Assembly: GCF_023256255.1 (NCBI RefSeq)
Contig: NZ_JAGDXD010000066.1
Location: forward strand, 1 to 64,000
DNA: 64,000 nucleotides
Direction: 5' to 3'
Source: Caldivirga sp.
GTDB taxonomy: Archaea; Thermoproteota; Thermoprotei; Thermoproteales; Thermocladiaceae
A program made the position numbers and the translations under genes. The notes beneath the pieces are model-generated. The model was not told the DNA's origin, ran no database searches, and saw only the letters and a program-made list of their open reading frames with translations. Shown piece after piece: positions 8,030 through 15,622 of this stretch; position 1 is the first letter of the stretch; each line of letters begins with the position of its first letter.

Positions 8030-10086
8030 TCTTCACCACGAGAATTAGAATAATGATTACCGCATTAACGCTGATAATACTTTCCTCATTAATAACTAGA
8101 TACGCCCTAATAGCTCTAGTAGTTTTAATAATAATATTCAGGAATGACCTAGTTTTACTAACCTTATCTACCAAGCATGGTGTAGGGCCGCAATTAGTGG
8201 TGAGGGATAATTACGTTTATGACCCAGTTAATAAGCTTATTCACTTATTTCTACTTGCTGAACCTATTCATGATTTACTTAGGCTGAGTGAAGATAGGTT
8301 CGTTAATCTTGTTAATGAAATGCTACTTAGGTTGAACCTATGCGATAAATGCTATGTAGCATTCATAGTAACCAGCGATAGGAAGCTGATTAGGGTATCT
8401 ATGGTTGATGAACCACCGTTTAATGATTTCAAGGCATTTCAAGCAAATGCTGTTAATGTACTAGAGGATTACTTCATGCTTAAACCAATTAAGGGAGATG
8501 AGCTTAGAAACCTTATAAATCAATCACCATACCCTGCATCAAGCCTAGTGATCGTGCTAGCGGCATCATTAGTAGTTTCCCTACTGTTCGGGGTCTTGGG
8601 TATTATACCTTGGTTAACATTCGCCACAATAGTGATTAAGCATTATTTAAGCGGAAGGTTCACTGTTAATAATGGATTCTTATTCAGCAGGATTAGTACC
8701 AGGAATGAACTTATGATGAGTAAGTTAACGCCAGCTGATGTTTACTCATTGGCGAAGGCGTTCCATAATACTATTAGTGATTATGCCCTTATAATATCAG
8801 GGAACAGTGAATTATCAATACTGGCTACTAGGGAGTATCATAAAGCCTCAGAGTCCCTTGTGGTTAAGGAAAGAGGTAAGAGTTACCCAGGCTTATTATA
8901 CTGGAGGAACGTAATAGACAGATTATCAACGGGTGAATTACCATTAAGGTTAATGCTACTGTGCAATAGAGGCTTTGAATATGTTAGCACCATTAAGAGC
9001 AAGGCTGCATCATACGCATTATGGGTTCCTGAAGGCTTCCTACTTAATGGGCTATCCCATGACACTGCAGTATTCATACCGCTTATTGGGGGGAGACTAA
9101 GGTTAAGTGAAGGCGGTAGGGTTATTAGAATTGGGGTTGATAGTCTTGGAAAACCTGTTGAGGTTGACCTAGATTCCTTACCGGCAGGCCACATGCTTCT
9201 ACTGGGGCCTACTGGTATGGGTAAATCATGGGCTGCACGGACCATATTAGCTAGGTTAATTAAAATGGGGTTAAGGGTTGTGGTAATTGATCCACATGGT
9301 GAATACGGTAACTTAGGTTTACCCACTATTGATGTTTCTGAACGCTTCGTGGACTTCCTTAATCCTGTAAGTAAGGTTGAGGGTAAGGAGACTATACTAA
9401 GGGTTGCGCAGTCAATATCTGAGGCATTCAATGTAAGTGACCTTGACTTAATACTGAGTGATTTAGGAGACTTTAATGAACATGAAGACTTTAGGGAGAC
9501 GTTTAGTAAAGCAGCGGAGGCTACGTATAGTGTGGAACTCTCATACATATATAGCATTATATCTAACAGCCTAGGCAGAAGGGGCCTTATTACCCCTGAG
9601 GAGTTAAGGCAGGGGATGGTTTTATCCTTTAAGTCAATATTACCTAACCCTGAATTAACAGCCTTCGCGATGAACCAGGTTACCGCATACCTTTACTCGA
9701 TGTTTGCCGGTAAGATGGGTAAGCTAAGCAGTATACTGGCTATTGATGAGGCGTACTACGTCATGGGTAGTAAGTTAATGGAACTCTACGTGAGGGGGCT
9801 TAGGAAGTCGGGCCTTGGTGTGATGCTTATAACACAAACTCTAACTAATGTATCAAGTAGCCTAATTCAAAACATGCCCCTAATCATAATGATGGGTGGA
9901 CCTGATTCCTACATAATTGAGTCTATGAGTTACCTTAAGCTTGACCAAAATGAATTTGAGTGGCTTAGGCTAGGCTTAGCACCTCACATGATGGGGAATA
10001 GAAGTAGGGCATTACTTATAGAGGGGCCTGTAAGGAGGCAAGTACTTGTGGATCTTGATCCAAGACTAAAACCCACGAATAATTAA
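8026..10086 (+). CDS. Membrane-anchored HerA/VirB4-type ATPase (CedB-like)
   Basis: 686 residues from the ATG that overlaps the previous stop (ATGA); a GTG at 8002 would add 8. Two hydrophobic segments lie in the first 50 residues, and another pair near residues 175-215 (SLVIVLAASLVVSLLFG and the following helix) anchors it in the membrane. The C-terminal half is a HerA/FtsK/VirB4 motor: Walker A GPTGMGKSW near residue 395, VIDPHGEYGN, Walker B LAIDEAYYVMG near 571, and a sensor region MLITQTLTNVSSSL. Such membrane-tethered hexameric ATPases pump DNA; CedB in the crenarchaeal DNA-import system has the same architecture. No pilin or polytopic channel gene is adjacent. Confidence 0.85.
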   Translation: MIFTTRIRIMITALTLIILSSLITRYALIALVVLIIIFRNDLVLLTLSTKHGVGPQLVVRDNYVYDPVNKLIHLFLLAEPIHDLLRLSEDRFVNLVNEMLLRLNLCDKCYVAFIVTSDRKLIRVSMVDEPPFNDFKAFQANAVNVLEDYFMLKPIKGDELRNLINQSPYPASSLVIVLAASLVVSLLFGVLGIIPWLTFATIVIKHYLSGRFTVNNGFLFSRISTRNELMMSKLTPADVYSLAKAFHNTISDYALIISGNSELSILATREYHKASESLVVKERGKSYPGLLYWRNVIDRLSTGELPLRLMLLCNRGFEYVSTIKSKAASYALWVPEGFLLNGLSHDTAVFIPLIGGRLRLSEGGRVIRIGVDSLGKPVEVDLDSLPAGHMLLLGPTGMGKSWAARTILARLIKMGLRVVVIDPHGEYGNLGLPTIDVSERFVDFLNPVSKVEGKETILRVAQSISEAFNVSDLDLILSDLGDFNEHEDFRETFSKAAEATYSVELSYIYSIISNSLGRRGLITPEELRQGMVLSFKSILPNPELTAFAMNQVTAYLYSMFAGKMGKLSSILAIDEAYYVMGSKLMELYVRGLRKSGLGVMLITQTLTNVSSSLIQNMPLIIMMGGPDSYIIESMSYLKLDQNEFEWLRLGLAPHMMGNRSRALLIEGPVRRQVLVDLDPRLKPTNN

Positions 10087-10159
10087 TTTAAGTATTACTC
10101 AAGTAATGATTAACTTAGATTAAGGTAATTCTTTTAAACTCAGGGCCTAATCTTGGCTT

Positions 10160-10264
10160 ATGATTAAGGAGCAGAAGGAGTTGAATAAACCGGCAGTACG
10201 TAAGTTTGAGGAGGAGTGGGAGGAGTTTGAGGAAGAGGAGTTTGAGGAGTGGGAGGAGGAGTAG
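10160..10264 (+). CDS. Extremely acidic 34-residue mini-protein
   Basis: ATG 10160 to TAG 10264. Residues 1-15 are mixed charge (MIKEQKELNKPAVRK), while the C-terminal 19 residues consist only of Glu, Trp and Phe in a repeating FEEEWEEFEEE-type pattern. A TATA-like CTTTTAAAC (10130-10138) is about 25 nt upstream, the spacing seen for leaderless genes throughout this window, which argues for real expression. It lies just downstream of the HerA-like ATPase but has its own promoter. The acidic tail could mimic nucleic acid or dock on a basic protein; that is speculation. Confidence 0.5.
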   Translation: MIKEQKELNKPAVRKFEEEWEEFEEEEFEEWEEE

Positions 10265-10320
10265 GCGGGTAACTTTATAATTAAAATAAACCGCAATGTT
10301 TTTCATCACCAAATGTAAAC

Positions 10321-10542
10321 CTACTGTAGGTTAATTTTATTTAAGTAAACTAACTGCCTAATCCTAACTCCACACTTCCTACATCTAAGAACCCTTTCCA
10401 CAACATAGTAATCACCCCTCTCCCTAACCACCTGGGATTCGACAGTTAAACCATACCCACAGCTTGGGCATTTGTAAATCTGCTCACCCAATAGGGCTAA
10501 AGTCTTCTTCGCCATATTGAGAACCGTCGACACCCTTAACAC
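10321..10542 (-). CDS. Small zinc-ribbon protein
   Basis: 73 residues from GTG 10542, or 64 from ATG 10515. Two Cys pairs (CPSCGYGLTV and CRKCGVRI) separated by about 25 residues form a zinc ribbon, as in small archaeal RNA- or DNA-associated proteins. A TATA element at 10565-10574 sits about 25 nt before the GTG, favouring that start. Function unknown. The GTG start region is antisense to nothing recognised, and the next gene upstream on this strand is the broken PaREP1 gene. Confidence 0.65.
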   Translation of the reverse strand: MLRVSTVLNMAKKTLALLGEQIYKCPSCGYGLTVESQVVRERGDYYVVERVLRCRKCGVRIRQLVYLNKINLQ

Positions 10543-10661
10543 CCTTACCTCCGTGTACCCACCTGTTTATAAATGATCCCCACCTTAAGGAGTAGGAATA
10601 TTCTAAGTGCCTAGTGTTCACCCTGTTTGTTTTAGGTGGAGAGGGAGCTACGTTTAGTAAT

Positions 10662-11162
10662 TTAATGACTCTTGGCTTCACCAAGTCTCTTAGCCCATTC
10701 AGTATCCTTTTCAGCCAAGTGCCTTATGTACCTCTCCATATCATGTATGTCAACATGCTTACTTGCCATCCCCTCAGGGTCAAGACCATTGTACTGGAAC
10801 TCATGAATACCTAACGCTAAGTCCGTTAAATATAATATGTCCCACCCATACTTATCTGTGAGAATGCCAGCAACTTCCCTCATCCTAACCGTGGGCATTA
10901 GTGCTATAATCATATCCACCCTACTTCTAATAACCCCAACTCTATCCTTCACAGTACCAGGATAACGCTTAGCCACTAGGTCCCTATTTAGGGCCGCAGC
11001 TGCCACTAAAATCGCCCTCCATGCTTGAAAAACCTTGCCCGCAGCCTGTAAAGGCCCTGTTCCAGAAATTTAATAGCCAAGTCAGTCTCATAGAGCACTT
11101 CACTTAACCTAACATCCACGTACTCTGACGCATCACGCCAAGGGGGGTGTAAACTTTAGCAT
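10662..11162 (-). pseudogene. PaREP1-family gene with two opposite frameshifts
   Basis: The C-terminal 114 residues (10662-11006) form an intact frame with the PaREP1 hallmark LGIHEFQYNGLDPEG. Homologous sequence continues upstream: AGKVFQAWRAILVAAA in the same frame, then, after a missing base near 11045, PPWRDASEYVDVRLSEVLYE and DLAIKFLEQGLYR in another frame. A further shift at a run of six C (plus-strand G run, 11142-11147) returns to the frame of ATG 11162, which has a TATA element about 25 nt upstream (11184-11194). Removing one C and restoring one base would give a normal protein of about 167 residues. PaREP1 is a multicopy Thermoproteales family of unknown function. Confidence 0.8.
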
Positions 11163-11264
11163 TAAGGTAAAGTCACGTAATATGCTTAAAAACCTTCATA
11201 CAATAGTTTATCACCTATTTAAACGATTACGTCAGTTTTAATGAGGATACTGCCCTGCAATGAT

Positions 11265-12455
11265 TCATGAAGATTTATAAGCCTTGGCCGCCTCAGCCAG
11301 TCTCCTAATACCCTCAATTAGGCGGTCAGTCCTCTCCCACACAAATGAAACCCTTACAGCCGCCTTATACTGTTCACTGAAGTAGCTTCCCGGAACTAAG
11401 GCAACACTATACTTCTCCATGGCGAATTCAGCGAACTTGTCACTATCATCAATGTACTTCGCCAAATCCACGAAAATGAACATTGAACCCTTCGGGACTA
11501 TGAACTTAGCCTCAGGTAAATTCCTCCTAATAGCATCAACGGCTGCATCCCTCTTAGCACGGTACTGCTCAACAACGTACTTAATGTGCTTTAACCTAAC
11601 CTCAGATCTTAAGTATGTTGCTACAAAGCGCTGCGCAAATGATGGTGGACAATACGTCATCTCCTCACCGGCTAGCTTAATTCTTGAAACAACCTCCCTG
11701 GGTCCATAAACAAAGCCAAGCCTCCAACCTGGTATTCCAGGATCCTTTGAAAACGTGTTTAAGGATATTACGTAATCTGGGGCGTACTTATAGAAGTATA
11801 CGTGATTACCCTCGTAGATTAGGGTTCTGTAGGCTTCATCCGATATTATCCAGAAGTCCTTATCCTTAGCTAAGTCGGCTAAGGCCTTTGCAACATCCTC
11901 ACTAACTATGGAACCCGTTGGATTATCTGGGGAAACAAGGATCACTGCCTTAGTCCTACTGCTTATTAATTCCTTAAGAGCCTCCACGTTTATCCTGAAA
12001 CCATCATCCATGCTTAACTTTAACCTCTTGATCCTAGCACCGAAGTACTCTATTAGGGGTTTGTAACCGAAGTATGTTGGATCCATTAGTATTACTTCAT
12101 CACCAGGATTCAATATAGTCATTAATGTTGCGAACATGGCCTCCTGACCACCGGCTACGATAACTATGTCATCAGGCTTAACGTCAAGAGAACCAAGTCT
12201 CTTCAAGTCTTCAGAAACAGCTTCCCTTAACTCAACTATACCTTGACTTGGCGTGTACGCGTATAGGTCCATGCTTTCCTTAGCTAATTCCTCAGCCATT
12301 ATTGCCCTAATCTCAGGGGGTGGGGGTATGCTTGGTTGACCAGCGGATAAAACTATTATATCCCTGTTTTCACGCCTAAGCCTTTCCCTTATCGCATCAA
12401 TTCTTCTGGTTGGTGATTCCCTTAAAGCGGATATTCTATCGGAAAGTTCACGCAC
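11265..12455 (-). CDS. PLP-dependent aminotransferase class I/II (aspartate aminotransferase-like)
   Basis: 396 residues from GTG 12455; this start is preferred over GTG 12464 because the TATA element ATATATAAG (12473-12483) lies about 24 nt before it. Fold type I motifs: SAGQPSIPPPPEI near the N terminus, SPDNPTGS, ISDEAYR, and the PLP-binding Lys237 in NTFSKDPGIPGWRLG, followed by the substrate-binding Arg near the C terminus (VRVSFVWER). The enzyme transfers an amino group between an amino acid and a 2-oxo acid, with aspartate/glutamate or aromatic amino acids as likely substrates. Specificity cannot be fixed by eye. Confidence 0.92.
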   Translation of the reverse strand: MRELSDRISALRESPTRRIDAIRERLRRENRDIIVLSAGQPSIPPPPEIRAIMAEELAKESMDLYAYTPSQGIVELREAVSEDLKRLGSLDVKPDDIVIVAGGQEAMFATLMTILNPGDEVILMDPTYFGYKPLIEYFGARIKRLKLSMDDGFRINVEALKELISSRTKAVILVSPDNPTGSIVSEDVAKALADLAKDKDFWIISDEAYRTLIYEGNHVYFYKYAPDYVISLNTFSKDPGIPGWRLGFVYGPREVVSRIKLAGEEMTYCPPSFAQRFVATYLRSEVRLKHIKYVVEQYRAKRDAAVDAIRRNLPEAKFIVPKGSMFIFVDLAKYIDDSDKFAEFAMEKYSVALVPGSYFSEQYKAAVRVSFVWERTDRLIEGIRRLAEAAKAYKSS

Positions 12456-12614
12456 AATACACACGCTAAGGCTTATATATATGCATTACGTATTTATTTT
12501 TAGCAAATTAAACATACAATGTAGATACTATACATGATTGCGTAAAACCATTAACAATCATAGGCTTATAAATACCCCCAGATTACTTGAAAACCTAGTT
12601 CAATAATATTAATC

Positions 12615-12650
12615 ACTCATTACCAATGAGTACACTTAAGTACACTCATT
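12615..12650. promoter_or_regulatory. Inverted and direct repeat upstream of phosphofructokinase
   Basis: ACTCATT at 12615-12621 and AATGAGT at 12625-12631 form a perfect 7-bp inverted repeat with a 3-nt centre. A third copy, ACTCATT, follows in direct orientation at 12644-12650. It lies in the 319-bp gap between the divergent aminotransferase and phosphofructokinase genes, which holds no gene. The arrangement suits a dimeric regulator; which gene it controls is unknown. Confidence 0.45.
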
Positions 12651-12774
12651 TTAACCCAACCCTAGGATAACACCACAAGAGTTAAATTCGCTTAACCCAG
12701 TAACTACCTATGGATTACTTAATCACCATTGGAAATTACTGGGCAATTAACATGAAATATAGGGGTGAGGAATC

Positions 12775-13776
12775 ATGAGGATTGGAATACTAACCAGTGG
12801 TGGGGATGCCCCTGGATTAAACATTGCAGTTTACTCCTTCATTAAGCTAGCTGAGAAGAAGCATGAATTATTCGCTGTGCTTCATGGTTGGGAAGGATTC
12901 ATTGATGGTTCCATTAGGAGAATTGAATCCATGGATATATTGCCCTATTTATCAATGGGTGGCACAGTACTTAAGACGTCGAGGAGAAATGTGTTTGATA
13001 ATGAAGATGATGCTAGGAAACTTGTTGAAGCCATTAATAATTATGGCCTTGATTGCGTGCTTGCAATTGGTGGCGATGGATCATTGAAAGCCTCCTATAA
13101 GGCCACTGAACTGGATATACGAGTCATTCATATTCCTAAGACTATTGATAATGATGTTTTTGGTACTGATTTTACTATTGGTTTTGATTCTGCTGTTAAT
13201 GCTGCTGTTAATGTTACTGAGTCTTTTAAGACTACGTTAGTGTCTCATGAGAGGATTGGCGTAGTTGAGGTTATGGGTAGGGAAGCAGGATGGGTAGCAC
13301 TACACACAGGACTAGCAACAATGGCAGACGCAACACTAATACCTGAATACCCATTAACAATAGACTTCATAATTAATAAGCTTATTGAGGCCTATAAGGT
13401 AAAGCACTACGCATTAGTTGTAACAGCTGAGGGCATTAACGTGAGTGACGGTATGATTACAGCCAATAAGCACCCCATGCCTAATGGAATTGGGTATAAG
13501 TTGGCTGAGTTAATTGAGAAAATGACTGGGATAGAAACTAGGGGTGTTTCACCAGGTCATTCAATAAGGGGTGTTCAACCATCTGTGTTTGATCGGGTTT
13601 TAGCCGTTAACTATGCTGCTAAGGCTTATGAGGCCGTGGAGAACGAGTTATGTAATGTTATGGTTAATTACAGTGGGTCAAGGTATGGTTACGTACCAAT
13701 ACATGAGGTTGTTGGTAGGAATAAGCTTGTTGGTGGTGAATGGCTTAGGCTTTATGAGGATTTTTGGATTAATTAA
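12775..13776 (+). CDS. pfkA: 6-phosphofructokinase, PfkA family (ATP- or PPi-dependent)
   Basis: 333 residues. It phosphorylates fructose 6-phosphate to fructose 1,6-bisphosphate. The N-terminal GILTSGGDAPGLN motif, GGDGS (99-103) and PKTIDND (121-127) place it in the PfkA family. The donor signature is mixed: Gly102 is the residue of ATP enzymes, while Lys122 replaces the Gly of E. coli PfkA and is typical of PPi enzymes, so donor choice needs assay. Codons 120-153 (13132-13233) end in T in 31 of 34 cases, followed by a stretch (13282-13371) where 27 of 30 end in A or C. It converges on the isomerase gene with no bases between. Confidence 0.93.
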   Translation: MRIGILTSGGDAPGLNIAVYSFIKLAEKKHELFAVLHGWEGFIDGSIRRIESMDILPYLSMGGTVLKTSRRNVFDNEDDARKLVEAINNYGLDCVLAIGGDGSLKASYKATELDIRVIHIPKTIDNDVFGTDFTIGFDSAVNAAVNVTESFKTTLVSHERIGVVEVMGREAGWVALHTGLATMADATLIPEYPLTIDFIINKLIEAYKVKHYALVVTAEGINVSDGMITANKHPMPNGIGYKLAELIEKMTGIETRGVSPGHSIRGVQPSVFDRVLAVNYAAKAYEAVENELCNVMVNYSGSRYGYVPIHEVVGRNKLVGGEWLRLYEDFWIN

Positions 13777-15132
13777 TTATTGATCCTCCTCAATTACCTT
13801 AAATCCCATTAGTCTAGCCACTTTCCTAAGTTCATCCCTGTGATCACCCAGTAGAGGCACCCTATGCCAGCCTGCACCCCACTTCCCATTCAATGCCTTA
13901 ACATTAGCCTTGGCGATAACCTTAGTTCCGCATGCTGGTAGTGATAGTTCATTACCGGTAACCCTACTGACGTGAATATGCATAACCCTATTAACCGCAT
14001 CAATACCCACCGCCGTTAAATCTGAACCAACAGGGTACTCCACATTAACCGCAGCATACCTAGTGCCTAAATGCGATGGTATTATCGAGTACCTAAGCCT
14101 AATGCCCGGCTTGGGGTTGATTGGTAGGTAGCAGTGGTAGTATATGACCTCACCAGTTAACTCATCGGTAACTGGGTCAGTGGCTGAACCGGCAGTGTTC
14201 AGTAGGTATTTGCCTATTAATGCTGCTATTAGTGAGTTGGCGTCAGCCTCACACATTGGCACGTACTTACCATCAAGCCAGAGCTGCATCCAGGTTAAGC
14301 ATGGCCAAGCATCAAGAACAACACCTGATGCACTCCTAAGGCCTAGGCAATCAATGGTTACTGCATTAGCCTTATAATCCTCAAGAAGCCTATTAACGGC
14401 AATATAAAGCCTAGCACTCTTCAAAACCTCAGGCCACTGCTTATCGGGCTCCGGGTAATGTGAGGCACCCTTAACCCAAGCCTCGGCAATGGGCTTAGCC
14501 TCATCATTAGTAACCTTACTGTAGTACTTATCCACAAACTCACCACCACTCATTAAAGTGAACCTAACCCCAGTATTCCTGGATACTTGGGATAGCCAGT
14601 TGGATAAGTCCCTATTACTAATGACTACGGCGTGGGTCTCCCTAAGCCTAGCCAGGGCCACCAGGTACTTCACCAGGCCTAGGGCTTCGTCTGAGTCAAT
14701 ACTCCTGGTCACAATGCCTAATACTGGGTATTGTTCAAGGAGCCTATTGTAGAGTAGGTAATCCCCACCACCGCCTAGGGATTCAGCAATGAAGATCACG
14801 GGCTTACCTGCTGATAAAACCCTCTGAACCATCCCCGATGGGCCCTGTAGATCAACCACAACGTAACCCACCGCATCAGTCTCCTTGGTTAAGGCATCCT
14901 CAAGATCATCAATACTCCTAGCGTAGTATGGCGTAAACTCAACATCAGGGTAGAGAGCCTTAAGCCTACTCAAAACCCTAGACTCAAAATCACCAGCCCA
15001 CTTCCAAAAAGTCTCAAACCAGGAAGCAACCTCACCAGAAACCCCACCCTGAAGATACTTAAAGCTTGGACCACCCGGAAACCCCACAGCCCCAAGAGGA
15101 GGCTCCAGAAACAAAACAGGCAACCTAACCAT
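13777..15132 (-). CDS. L-fucose/arabinose isomerase-like protein
   Basis: 451 residues, soluble. The architecture resembles FucI/AraA-type ketol isomerases: an N-terminal alpha/beta domain (DAVGYVVVDLQGPSGMV, KPVIFIAESLGG), a central catalytic part containing TIDCLGL and PMCEADANSLIAALI (the Cys-Glu-Ala-Asp motif of the family), and a C-terminal beta-barrel ending in GWHRVPLLGDHRDEL. Such enzymes interconvert aldoses and ketoses with a divalent metal. The exact sugar is unknown. The first 60 codons are unusually rich in T- and G-ending codons. A TATA element lies about 25 nt before the ATG. Confidence 0.8.
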   Translation of the reverse strand: MVRLPVLFLEPPLGAVGFPGGPSFKYLQGGVSGEVASWFETFWKWAGDFESRVLSRLKALYPDVEFTPYYARSIDDLEDALTKETDAVGYVVVDLQGPSGMVQRVLSAGKPVIFIAESLGGGGDYLLYNRLLEQYPVLGIVTRSIDSDEALGLVKYLVALARLRETHAVVISNRDLSNWLSQVSRNTGVRFTLMSGGEFVDKYYSKVTNDEAKPIAEAWVKGASHYPEPDKQWPEVLKSARLYIAVNRLLEDYKANAVTIDCLGLRSASGVVLDAWPCLTWMQLWLDGKYVPMCEADANSLIAALIGKYLLNTAGSATDPVTDELTGEVIYYHCYLPINPKPGIRLRYSIIPSHLGTRYAAVNVEYPVGSDLTAVGIDAVNRVMHIHVSRVTGNELSLPACGTKVIAKANVKALNGKWGAGWHRVPLLGDHRDELRKVARLMGFKVIEEDQ

Positions 15133-15322
15133 AAACTAAGGAATAGGGGTAAGTTTTAAAGTATTATTCATGTAGTTAAAGGAAACCTTAATGATAATAA
15201 TAGTTCAATTATAGGCTTATCGCCAGGTGGTGCAAACAAATCAAGGGTGCCTAAGGTGTGGGTACTCATTATGAATTAACCATCTACATCGCTAAGTGAG
15301 GATTAATAATGAAGGTAAGGAA

Positions 15323-15583
15323 TCACTTAATTATTGAACCTGTTAATCTAATTAATCCACCATGAGGCGCGTAAATCTGCCAATTACTTAACTTAAACCT
15401 ATTGCCTAATTCCACCGTTAAGTCAACAAGGGTTGTTAAGCTTATGGGCTTCTCAATGTAGATGCCTATGTGCATTAAACCCTCACGTTCATTGGCATGA
15501 ACCTTAATGTACCTAATGTTAACAATACCCCTTGATTTAAAGAAGCCCTTAACCACCTCCTTAACGCTTCCTTGATCCACCAT
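15323..15583 (-). CDS. Small conserved hypothetical protein
   Basis: 86 residues, soluble, with an alternating strand-helix pattern: RYIKVHANEREGLMHIGIYI (strands), PISLTTLVDLTVELGNRFK (helix), WQIYAPHGGLIRLTGS (strand pair). The compact alpha/beta layout resembles small ferredoxin-like or ACT-like folds, but no family motif is recognisable. It is followed on the same strand upstream by the ribonucleotide reductase gene, with only 39 nt between them, so the two may be co-transcribed. Function unknown. Confidence 0.6.
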   Translation of the reverse strand: MVDQGSVKEVVKGFFKSRGIVNIRYIKVHANEREGLMHIGIYIEKPISLTTLVDLTVELGNRFKLSNWQIYAPHGGLIRLTGSIIK

Positions 15584-15622
15584 TAACTACTTTAATCAGG
15601 GTTAGCTTAATAAGTTAATGCC

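Noticed and set aside
8883-9557. 224-codon minus-strand open frame inside the HerA-like gene
   Set aside because: It is antisense to the ATPase motifs and has a Ser/Leu-rich composition typical of complementary frames in this genome.
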